A stretch of 43,207 nucleotides of DNA from contig BNUQ01000012.1 of the NCBI GenBank assembly GCA_025997475.1, positions 1-43,207 on the forward strand, read 5' to 3'. This stretch comes from Planctomycetales bacterium. Lineage in GTDB: Bacteria; Planctomycetota; SZUA-567. Of the stretch, positions 1 to 8,700 are shown one piece after another. Under the pieces are notes generated by a model. It did not search any database. It saw only the letters and a list, made by a program, of their open reading frames with translations, and was not told where the DNA came from. A program made the translations under genes and the position numbers. Numbering within the stretch: position 1 is the first letter of the stretch; each line of letters starts with the position of its first letter.

Positions 1-5
1 GACCA

Positions 6-157
6 AGTTGGTAGTTGGTAGTTTTCAGTTGATAGGGGTGGAGTTTTTGTCGGCAAATTCGCAAGCGCCCGCGAAGCGAATTTTTGCTAACCAAACTCCA
101 CAACTAAAAACTACGGACTACCAACTACCAACTAAAAACTACCAAGTCGGCGGTTAT
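6..157. repeat. Heptad-repeat hairpin element, GTTGGTA type
   Basis: The left arm (about 6-36) is built of 7-bp units GTTGGTA/GTTTTCA/GTTGATA. The right arm (about 103-157) is its reverse complement with units ACTACCA and ACTAAAA. Between them is the core GGAGTTT...AAATTCGC...GCGAAGCGAATTT...AAACTCC, itself an inverted repeat. The element follows the stop of the minus-strand gene at 182 and is probably cut on its left by the window edge. Confidence 0.8.
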
Positions 158-181
158 CGAAAAACTCTATCTTGCCGCGCT

Positions 182-1402
182 TCACCCCGCGTTGCACAAA
201 AAATGCATCACCGGCGCGAGGGACTTGTTCGGGTCGCCGGAGCCGTCGTAAAAATTGTTGAGAATCGGCGCGTCGAGTTCTTTTTCGAGCGCCGGAAAAA
301 TGCTCGACGTAATCGTTCCCGGCATACAAAACATCGGGCTGGCGTTGACAATCGCTTTCGCGCCGTCGCGTTTGACGAACAACTCGGCGCGTCCGAGCGT
401 GATAATCGCCTCGCCTTCAAACTGCCACGGCGAATACTTTTCCCCCGCGGCAATCACCTCTTCGACCGGATATTCGCGCCGTTGCGACAAAAGCGGCGCG
501 GCGAGGTCGTAATACTCACGCTCGACTTTCTCAAACACCAAATTTTTCTCCAACCACGACCGCGCTTTTTCGGCGACTTTTTTGAGGAAACCGCCGGATT
601 GCTCGACCAACAACGAGCGCACGCGCATGGTGTAAAAAATCCATTCGGCGAACGGCGCGAGCCACGCTTCGCCGCCCAACTCCTCGATGCGGCGGATTAA
701 ATCGCCGTTGATATACGGGTCGGAGCGCACGAAAATTTCGCCGACGATACCGACGAGCGGACGTTTTTCCTCGCGGCGGGCGATTTTTCCCACGGCGGCG
801 ACGGCTTCGGCGAGCGTTTCTTTGATGTGGGCGAGCGGCGCGTTTTTGCCGAATAATTCCGCGACGGCGTTCATATATTTTTCGACGACGGCGTCGGTTT
901 CGCCGGCGGTGATTTCATACGGGCGGACGCGGCAGGCGAGTTTGCGGAACACGTCGCCGAGCAACATCGCGTGCCACAGGCGGATGCGCGCCGAAGTGGG
1001 CAAGCCCTCGTAGGCGTTTTCCGCCGACGGGCTCATAATTTGCACCGCGCCCCAACCCTTTTTCTCGAAAATCATCCGGTCGAGTTTCACGTATTGCCCG
1101 AAACGACACGGACCGCAGGCGGTCGGCATAAACAGAATCGCGCGGTCGGGCGTAACGCGCATTTCCGCCATCGCTTTGAGCATCGCGCCGACGGTCGTCG
1201 GGCAGGGAATACACTCGCCGCCGCCGGTGTGCTTGAAGCCGAGCGCCAGTGCCTTGTCGTCTTCCTGCAAGACGTGCGTTTGATAGCCGAGCGGCTTAAA
1301 CACCGCCGCCATTAACTTGACGCAATACGGCTCCATATTGGGAATAAACAGAACTTTCCCGTCGCCGCGCCCGTCGATGCGCGTTTCTTCTTGTCGTGCC
1401 AT
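182..1402 (-). CDS. 2-hydroxyacyl-CoA dehydratase / activase-related Fe-S protein (HgdB/DUF2229-like)
   Basis: A 406-residue soluble protein with no signal peptide. The cysteine motifs GGECIPCP (about 61-68), TACGPCRFGQY (about 94-104) and MFCMPG (near the C-terminus) resemble the 2-hydroxyglutaryl-CoA dehydratase superfamily and the 'CoA-substrate-specific activase' C-terminal half (COG3581 type). Those proteins carry [4Fe-4S] clusters and act in anaerobic radical dehydration or ATP-driven electron transfer. In many genomes this module is fused to, or sits next to, an ASKHA ATPase activase, but no such partner is visible here. The ATG at 1402 is preceded by AGGGG at a suitable distance. The gene is flanked by heptad elements on both sides. 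The family assignment rests on the cysteine motifs. The actual substrate is unknown, and an electron-transfer or assembly role is possible. Confidence 0.7.
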   Translation of the reverse strand: MARQEETRIDGRGDGKVLFIPNMEPYCVKLMAAVFKPLGYQTHVLQEDDKALALGFKHTGGGECIPCPTTVGAMLKAMAEMRVTPDRAILFMPTACGPCRFGQYVKLDRMIFEKKGWGAVQIMSPSAENAYEGLPTSARIRLWHAMLLGDVFRKLACRVRPYEITAGETDAVVEKYMNAVAELFGKNAPLAHIKETLAEAVAAVGKIARREEKRPLVGIVGEIFVRSDPYINGDLIRRIEELGGEAWLAPFAEWIFYTMRVRSLLVEQSGGFLKKVAEKARSWLEKNLVFEKVEREYYDLAAPLLSQRREYPVEEVIAAGEKYSPWQFEGEAIITLGRAELFVKRDGAKAIVNASPMFCMPGTITSSIFPALEKELDAPILNNFYDGSGDPNKSLAPVMHFLCNAG

Positions 1403-1432
1403 TTTTTCCCCTGACTTTTTGGGTTTTCCATA

Positions 1433-1534
1433 AATTAAAAACTACAAATTAAAAATTAAAAACGGCGGAGTTTGATTTTTAATTCGCCGCGCGCCCACTC
1501 TTTCATAGTTAATTTTTAATTGTCGATGGTTAAG
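1433..1534. repeat. Heptad-repeat element, ATTAAAA type
   Basis: Units ATTAAAA, ACTACAA and ATTAAAA on the left and TTTTTAATT/AGTTAAT on the right flank the core CGGAGTTTGATTTTTAATTCGC. The core matches that of elements with other heptad types. A small extra fragment (ATTAAAAATTACGAAT) lies at 1618-1632. The rest of the 380-bp spacer between the divergent genes at 1402 and 1782 holds only the small ORF at 1651 and a palindrome at 1719-1738. Confidence 0.65.
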
Positions 1535-1650
1535 CGGTCGAATTGTAGCCGCGCCGCGCCGAGGGAAAAGTAGGCGGTCTTGCAAGGGCGCGCGTCGTTG
1601 GCGAAACTACCGATGAATTAAAAATTACGAATCACCGCGGGAGAAACCCA

Positions 1651-1749
1651 ATGGACGCCGGCGGAGGCGGAGACCGACCGGAGAACGGCGTGAACGAGAT
1701 GTTGAAATTGATTGGCAAGCCGCCAAAAATTTGGCGGCGACCGAAGTAA
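1651..1749 (+). CDS. Possible 32-residue small ORF / leader peptide
   Basis: ATG at 1651 follows GCGGGAGAAACCCA, which contains a plausible Shine-Dalgarno GGGAG. The frame runs 32 codons to TAA and encodes a glycine-rich then basic peptide (MDAGGGGDRPEN... ending KIWRRPK). Its 3' half covers the palindrome GCCGCCAAA/TTTGGCGGC at 1719-1738. It stops 32 bp before the TTG start of the large secreted protein, so it could be a leader ORF or chance. The 13-mer CGCGGGAGAAACC before it recurs before another small ORF at 24190. No known family is recognised. Confidence 0.25.
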   Translation: MDAGGGGDRPENGVNEMLKLIGKPPKIWRRPK

Positions 1750-1781
1750 TTAACCGTTAACTTTTCACCGAGAGGAAAAAA

Positions 1782-4700
1782 TTGAAAAAATATCTGCTTA
1801 TCGCCATCGTGGTGATGGTCTGGGTCGTTGCCCTTACCGCGAAAAACGGCGCGAAAAACGGCGCCGGTCGGGAACTTGCGGATACGGCGGTCGAAGACGC
1901 GGCGGTCAACGATACGGCGGTCAGCGACGCGGCGGTCAGCGACGCGGGCGTCCGCGACGCTCTCGCCTTATTCGACAACGAATTTTTCCGGCGCGGCGAC
2001 CTCGACGGCGAATATCAATTCTGGCTCAACGCCGCCGCCGCGTCGCCCGTCGCGCGCGATTATTTGCGGGAATTTGACCGTCTGACGCTCGCCGACCCGC
2101 AATGCGGCGACGCGACGTTAGCCCAATTCGCCGTTTCACCCAACGCCGATTTGCGCCGTCTCGCGGCGGACTATTACCGGCAAAACGGCGAGGTTGAAAA
2201 AGCGGCGGCGGCGTATCAAGCCGCCGGATTGCTCGTCGATTGGCAACTCGCCGGACCGTTCGGGCGTTTCGGTCGCGCGAGTTTTTATGAGACCTTCGCG
2301 CCGGAAACCGCACCGGAAACCGCGACGGTTCGCCTCGACCAAAAATTGCCGTCGCGCGACGGCGGGAGTAAATGGCAAAAAATCGCCGCCACGTTGCCGT
2401 TCTCACCGTGGCAATGGGTCGGCGGCAACGGCGTGGTTTTTCTGTGGACGGAAATCGAACTGTCCGCGCCGACCGCCTTGAATATCGAAATCGTCACCGA
2501 CAGTTACGCGCAGGCGTGGTTTGACGGCGCGCCGGCGGCGACAACCGCCTCGCCGGAAGAAATGCTTCGCGGGGAAAATTTAGCGTTTCCCGTCTCGGCG
2601 AACGCCGGAACGCATCAATTGTTACTCAAACTTTATCCGTCCGACGGCGGCAAAAACGAAGTCGCGGCGTATGTGTCGCCCGTCCCACCGTCGGCGCCGC
2701 GTGTCCGCGCCGTAAAATTCAACGAATTATCGACGTGGGAGGCAATCACGCGCCGCGCGCCGAACGCGGCGGCGGCGTGGGCGCGGCTCGCGCAAGTTGC
2801 CCGCCGCGCGCTGGAACTGCCGCCCGCCAAACGGGAGAGCGTCGCTCGCTCGGCGGACGAAACCGCGCTGAAAATCGACCCCGATTGTGTGCCGTCGCTC
2901 GTCGCGCTGGCGCAATACGACATCGGTAAAAAACGTTTCGCCGCCGCGAAAAACCGGCTCGACCGCGCCCTGGCGAAAAATCCGCAAGCCGTCGCGGCGC
3001 TGAGCGCCGCCGTTAATTTGGCGCTTTTCGCCGGTTGGCGCGCAGAAGCCGCCGCGCAACTGACGCGGTTGCGCCAAACGCATCCGCGCAGTTTCGCCGC
3101 CGCGCTTAACACGGCGACGCTCGCCGAGAGTGGCCGCGATTATCAAACGCTGTTCGCCGCGTTGCGGAAAATTTTACGAATGGACGCGACCAATCCGGCG
3201 CGGGACGCGCAGTTCGCGCAAGCCGCGTTGCTTGCCAATCAAATTCCCGCCGCGTTAGCGGAATGGGAAAAACCCAACGTTTTCCGCGCCGCGCCGTTTT
3301 TCGCCGATTGGGGCGCGCAATTAGCCGTCGCGCAAAAAGAATACGCCGCCGCGGAAAAATGGTTGGAAGTCGTGCCGGACGAATTGGCGGCGAAGTGGCT
3401 GACCCTCGCCAAAATCCGCACGTTGCAAAACCGCCCGTCCGCCGCGGCGCAAGCGCTCGACCGCGCACTCGCCATCGCGCCCGACCAACATTCCGTCCGT
3501 CGTTGGCGCGACCAATTGACCGGCGAAAAATATGAATTTTGGGCGGCGACCGACGTGGCGGCGGCGGACGCGCTGAAAGAATTTAACCGCCAGTCCAAGC
3601 CGACCGGACGCACGGCGCGGCTGATTGACCAGACGGTTTTGCAAATTTATCCCGACGGCTCGTTCGCCAATTACACCCACGGCTTGCAGGCGGTGCTGAC
3701 GCCGGGCGGTGTGGGGACGGCGGCGCAAATGCTCTTTCTCGGCGAACCGATTGTCGCGGAAACCATTTTGCCGGAACAAGGCATCACCTTAGAGCCGACG
3801 CGCCTTGCCGGACAAGAGCAATTTATTATGCCGAACGTCGCGCCGGGCGTGTTTGTGCATAACAAATTTTTGCAGACCGCGCCGGCGAACGACTACCGCA
3901 CGTTGCAATTTCCGCAGTGGTATTTCCGCAGTCCCGACACCGAAGAGGCGTTTATTTTTTCGCAATACGTAGTCCGCGCCCCCGACACGCCGGACGCGAA
4001 ATTCACCTACGTCGCGCGTAATCTCACGCCGGATATCGACTTTCAGGCGTCGCCCGAAGACGGCGGAATGTTGTATCAATGGACGGCAAAAAATATGCCG
4101 CGCAGTTTGCACGAAGAGGGCGGTCTTTCCATCGACGAGACGTTGCCGTTCGTGCGCGTCGGACGGCAAAACAGTTGGCAAGACCTCAATCTGATGTGCG
4201 CCAATTATTATTTGGGACGCACGATGCCGACGCCGGCGTTGCGCGCCGCGGTGGCGAAAATTTTAGGTGCGAGGGAAGAGAGAAAAGGGAATAAGGAGCA
4301 AATTTCTAAACGCGAAAAAGTCGCGCGGATATTTGCCGCGGTGTGCGGAGAGGTGGCGCAAACCAATTGGCTCGCGCCGGCGGCGTATATTTGGGAACAA
4401 CGCGCCGGCGACCGGAATTTGGTGTTGCTGACGATGTTGAAAATCGCCGGCTTGTCGCCGCGCCTCGTGGCGGCGCGGCCGCCGGAAAGTTTGCTTTTTC
4501 CGGCGATGTGGGAACTGCCGGATTTAGACGTGTTCACCAATTTCATCGTCGCCGTGCCGGACGAGAACGGCGGTTATTGGTGGCTTGACGCGCGTTCGCG
4601 CTTCGCGCAAGCCGGCGAATTGGGCGAGGACTTGGCGGGCGGCGCGGCGATGCTTATCGACCCGCGCGCCGGCGGCGAATTGGTCGCGCTACCGGCGGCG

Positions 4701-5369
4701 CGTCCGCACGATTACACCGCGACCGAACGGCGCGAATACGATTTTACCGGCGTCGAACCGCGCAACGGCGAGCCGCGCAACGGCGAGCCGCGTTTGACCG
4801 GAGAGAAAACGTGGCGCGGCAATTTGGCGCTGGCGCTGAAAGAGACGCTCGCGACGCAAAACCCCACCGGACAAAGCAATGAAATTGAGCGGCGATTGAG
4901 CGACGGTTTGCCCGCGTTGACGTTAGACCGTTTTGCGCTGACCGGCGACGGCGCGACGGCGACGATTACCTATGCGGCGACGTTGCCGGACGCGGTGAGC
5001 GAGCGGGCAAACGGCGAGCGCGGCGCGGCGACGGGCTTACCGGCGCTGGGGCTTTTGCCGGCGGCGGATTTTTCCGACCGGCAGACGCCGTATCATTTGC
5101 AGAAATTTGTGGCGACGGACGATTATTTTATTTTCAAGATTCCGGCGACGGCGCGTGTGGCGAGTTTGCCGCCGGACGTTTCCATCAAAAACGATTTCGG
5201 TTTTTATCAACTGAATTTCCGCGCCGTGTCCGGCGCAATTGAAGTGCGCCGCCGCGCCCACTTCCCCCCGCAACGGATAACCCTCAACCAATGGGGCGCT
5301 TTCGCGGCAATGGCGCGACAAATCGCCGATGACGAAAATCAATCAATCTGGTGGAGCAATCAGGAGTGA
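1782..5369 (+). CDS. Large secreted/anchored protein with TPR-like region and DUF3857-transglutaminase-like region
   Basis: A 1195-residue protein starting at TTG 1782, chosen because AGAGG lies 6 nt upstream and the next residues form a signal/anchor (KKYLLIAIVVMVWVVALTA). Order: signal; a degenerate repeat rich in D-A-V (about 28-62); a lectin/PA14-like all-beta stretch (about 150-300); a TPR-like alpha-helical region (about 320-600, A-L-rich, with ALAKNPQAVAAL and ALAIAPDQ motifs); a DUF3857-like beta region (about 620-800, starting YPDGSFANYTHGLQAVL); and a transglutaminase-like core (about 860-945, ending GGYWWLDARSR). The catalytic Cys and His expected in the core appear to be missing (RAGDRNLVLL and VFTNFIVAV), so an enzyme is unlikely. 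A short internal repeat EPRNGEPRNGEPR lies near 990. A small hairpin (CGGCA/TGCCG, 5375-5389) follows the stop. An envelope scaffold role is inferred; no substrate is known. Confidence 0.75.
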   Translation: MKKYLLIAIVVMVWVVALTAKNGAKNGAGRELADTAVEDAAVNDTAVSDAAVSDAGVRDALALFDNEFFRRGDLDGEYQFWLNAAAASPVARDYLREFDRLTLADPQCGDATLAQFAVSPNADLRRLAADYYRQNGEVEKAAAAYQAAGLLVDWQLAGPFGRFGRASFYETFAPETAPETATVRLDQKLPSRDGGSKWQKIAATLPFSPWQWVGGNGVVFLWTEIELSAPTALNIEIVTDSYAQAWFDGAPAATTASPEEMLRGENLAFPVSANAGTHQLLLKLYPSDGGKNEVAAYVSPVPPSAPRVRAVKFNELSTWEAITRRAPNAAAAWARLAQVARRALELPPAKRESVARSADETALKIDPDCVPSLVALAQYDIGKKRFAAAKNRLDRALAKNPQAVAALSAAVNLALFAGWRAEAAAQLTRLRQTHPRSFAAALNTATLAESGRDYQTLFAALRKILRMDATNPARDAQFAQAALLANQIPAALAEWEKPNVFRAAPFFADWGAQLAVAQKEYAAAEKWLEVVPDELAAKWLTLAKIRTLQNRPSAAAQALDRALAIAPDQHSVRRWRDQLTGEKYEFWAATDVAAADALKEFNRQSKPTGRTARLIDQTVLQIYPDGSFANYTHGLQAVLTPGGVGTAAQMLFLGEPIVAETILPEQGITLEPTRLAGQEQFIMPNVAPGVFVHNKFLQTAPANDYRTLQFPQWYFRSPDTEEAFIFSQYVVRAPDTPDAKFTYVARNLTPDIDFQASPEDGGMLYQWTAKNMPRSLHEEGGLSIDETLPFVRVGRQNSWQDLNLMCANYYLGRTMPTPALRAAVAKILGAREERKGNKEQISKREKVARIFAAVCGEVAQTNWLAPAAYIWEQRAGDRNLVLLTMLKIAGLSPRLVAARPPESLLFPAMWELPDLDVFTNFIVAVPDENGGYWWLDARSRFAQAGELGEDLAGGAAMLIDPRAGGELVALPAARPHDYTATERREYDFTGVEPRNGEPRNGEPRLTGEKTWRGNLALALKETLATQNPTGQSNEIERRLSDGLPALTLDRFALTGDGATATITYAATLPDAVSERANGERGAATGLPALGLLPAADFSDRQTPYHLQKFVATDDYFIFKIPATARVASLPPDVSIKNDFGFYQLNFRAVSGAIEVRRRAHFPPQRITLNQWGAFAAMARQIADDENQSIWWSNQE

Positions 5370-5393
5370 GACACCGGCAAAAAATGCCGCCCA

Positions 5394-5672
5394 AAGAGCA
5401 GAGTTGAGAGTTGAAAGTTTAGAGTTGAGAGCGCGTCTGCCCCGACCTGCGCGACGGTAGAGCGTGTCGCTTGGTCGGGGTTATTCACGTTTCGCCCCGT
5501 TGGGGCGACGGTTGGAATAATTTATCAAAATCACCACCCCGTCAATCGGCGATACCGCCGCCGATTGCCGGCGGATAGTCCGCCCCAACCCCGCCGTAGC
5601 GGGGAATTTGATTTGCCGCGCTTCGCGCTCATTATCTAAACTTTCAACCCTAAACTCTCAACTCTGCTCTTC
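5394..5672. repeat. Composite heptad element enclosing CCCC/GGGG palindromes
   Basis: The outer ends are near-perfect inverted repeats. On the left, AAGAGCAGAGTTGAGAGTTG begins at about 5394. The right end at about 5672 reads the same motif on the other strand. Units are GTTGAAA, GTTTAGA and GTTGAGA. The interior holds REP-like palindromes, for example CGCCCC-GTT-GGGGCG (5493-5507) and CCCCGC-CGTA-GCGGGG (5589-5604), and the string GGAATAATTTATCAAAATC (from about 5514), which recurs in nearly the same form in the element at 13499-13830. There is no gene in this 370-bp spacer. Confidence 0.8.
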
Positions 5673-5687
5673 TGGCACGTCGATTGC
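5673..5687 (+). promoter_or_regulatory. Sigma-54 (RpoN) promoter for flgL
   Basis: TGGCACG-TCGA-TTGC matches the -24/-12 consensus TGGCACG-N4-TTGC exactly, with the GG and GC elements 12 nt apart. It lies 53 bp upstream of the flgL start and directly abuts the outer end of the heptad element. RpoN control of late flagellar genes is known in several phyla. An enhancer-binding protein site was not found. Confidence 0.7.
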
Positions 5688-5739
5688 GTTTGCCCCCCGC
5701 AGGATTTCCGCCGCACTTGTATTCAGGGAGGGTTTTGCC

Positions 5740-8700
5740 ATGCGCTCGACAATGCAAATCAACGCGAACAACACGATTCGCAATCTTGAAAAATCCAAAA
5801 GCCGCTACGACAACATCATCAACCAAGTCGCCCTCGGCAAAAAAGTCATCAAGCCGTCCGACGACGCGCTGGTTTTCACCGAGGGCTTGCGCCTCTCGAC
5901 CGTCGTTTCGCGCCTCAATCAATACAACCGCAACATCACCAACACCGGCTACTCGTTTTTGAACCTCTCCGAAGCCGCGCTCGGTAGCACCACCGGCGGC
6001 GTGTCGGCGTCGCTCACCCGCGCCAAAGCGTTGGTCATTCAGGGCGCGTCCGACACCACGACCAGTTCGATGCGGCAAGCCAACTCGTTGGAGATTTCGA
6101 GCATCCTGCAAGAAATCGTTACCGTCGCCAACCGGCAGGAAGCCAACCGCTATCTTTTCGGCGGCACGGAAACGATGAACCCGCCGTATGAAATCGTCGG
6201 CGGCAGTTACGTCTATTATCGCGGCAACGAGGAAGCCATTAAAATCAATGTGGACGCTTCCGCGGCGATGCAAATCAACGTTACCGGCGAGCAGGTTTTC
6301 GGCTCGATGAACGCGAAACTCGCGACCGGCGATATGAGCCCGCGCCTTAATATGAACAGCGCCTATTCGACGCCGTTAAAGGCGTTGAACGGCGGCACCG
6401 GCGTGCCGAACGGCTCGATAAACATCAAACTCGGCTCGCTCGAAATGCTCGGCGACGGCAATCCCTATCCCAACGGCATCACGATTGACCTCACCGGTTG
6501 CGTGGATATTCACGACGTTAAAACCCGCATCGAAGCCGAAACGTTGGCGGCGTCGCAAGCCGCGTTTGAGCCGCAAATCGCGAAATTGATGGCGTCAAAC
6601 AAACCGGGCGACAAAGACGCCGCCGCCGAAATGTCGTTTTTGGCGACGCGCTATGTCGCGGTCGAACTGAACCCGACCGGCAACGGCTTGTCGCTACGCG
6701 AAACCGATTACGTGTGGGAAGTGATTAAAGACAACCAATCGCGCCGCCCGTCGGATTATCCGGGTTTCGTCAACGGGCGTTACGCGGCGCTGACGGTCTC
6801 GGAGGTCGCCGGCGGCACGGTGGCGTCGTCGCTCGGCATTCTCAATTCCGTCCGCTACGAAGTTGACCCGCTGAATACCCAGCAGGCGATTCCCACGGCG
6901 ATTACCGGTCGCGACTTAGACCCGGTCATCAGCAAAACGACGTTGCTTGCCGACTTGCAAAATTACGACGAAAAGCCGTTCACGATTACCAACGGCGCGT
7001 TGCCGACGAGCAACGAAATTATCGAAGTCGGCGACAGCGCGAACAATTTTCAGAACTGGTATTTGAACGGTTTAAGCCAAGGGCAAAACACCGCCTACAA
7101 CGGCGAACTGTATGTCCGCGTCGAAGAGACCGAGACCGGTAGCGGGCAGTATCGCGTCAATATCTATAAAAACGTGAAATGCACGCCGGAGGGAATGATT
7201 GCGACCGGCGAATTTAAGGCGGGCTTGGTCAAGTTGGACGAGGTCAACGACTCCGGCGTGTCCGGCACGGTAACGATGCCGCCGATTGCGTCCGCGTCGG
7301 GCGTGGCGCCGATTGCGCTACAAGTGAACTTTCCCGCGACGTTTTCCTCGACGATAAGTATGTCGGCGTATCACGCGGAAACGGTGAGCGAATCGTCGCA
7401 CAACGTCATGGCGGATTTCCGTTTGACCGGCATGAGTCCCGGCGGCGACCCGCAAAACCGCGCCGTCGAAGCGTGCGACTACAACGGCAATTTTTCGGTG
7501 GAAGTCGTGAACAACGGCACCGCCGCCGCGCCGGAAATTACGGTCAACGTCTATAACGCGCAAAACGCGCCGCGCAGTTTAATCGCGACGGGGGCGCTCG
7601 AAAACGGCTTGGAACAAGGCATCGTCAACCTCAAAGGCGTGGGCAATTTCGACGACCTTTACGGCTCGACTTATATCGACTGGACGCGCAATATGGCGTC
7701 CGCAACGACGCAGGACGCGGTTAATTCGCTGTTCGGTTTTATCGGCGATAACTCGATAGACCCAGTCGCCTTCGCGCAAGCGCTGGTCGGCACGCCGCCC
7801 TTCCCCAACCCCGCCGGAATGACCGGCAATTTGGCGGACGGCGCGGCGGACGCGGCGATTTTTATCGGCGCGCTCGACGCGGCGGGCTACACCGTCGCGG
7901 CGGGCTACGACAAAGAGCGGTTAGCGATGCTCGACGAATTTGACCAAATGACCGAAGCCGAGCGCAAAGCGGTGGTCGCGCGATTGCAAACCGTCGCCGC
8001 CCTTGACCCCGCCACCGCGACGGCGGACGAAATAAATGAGGCGTTCGACGCCGTGCGCACCACTTTCATTCAGGACGAGGCGCGAATTCCCTACAATATG
8101 ACCGCGACGTTCGCGACGGTCGAGGATTTGCTGAACGCGGTTGACCAGTCCAACACTTACACCACGGCGCGGATTGCCGAAAACGGCAAGGGCGTCGAAG
8201 TCGTCAGCCATCTCGCCGGCGCGTATTTGATGGTTACCGAGCAGGTCAAACACGCGACGCATTACAACGACTACGGGCAACTCGGCGACATCAGTTTGAC
8301 CAGCGTCTTAAAGGGCTACAACACCGACGACGCGGGGAAAATTTACGCCAACATCGTTACCGACGTTACGGTCGATGACGCGGGCGAATACGTTTTCGCG
8401 ACCGGCGTCGGACTGCCGGCGGACGATATGCGGATTTACACCACGACGGTCAAACTCTACAAAGACGACCCGCAAACCGCCGCCTACGACGACGAGGACA
8501 GTTTGGTCGGATTCTCGAAAATCCAACTCGCGTTTAACGAAGCGGACGAAACGTGGTATCAATACGAGCCGGTAACGGCGGTGTGGTTAGAAGTCAAACT
8601 GCCCACGACGCTGAACATCGACCAAACTAATCATTCGGGCTTGACCGGCACGTTGGAATTGACCGGTATGCGTCTGCCCGCCGCGCCCGCGACGAGCACG

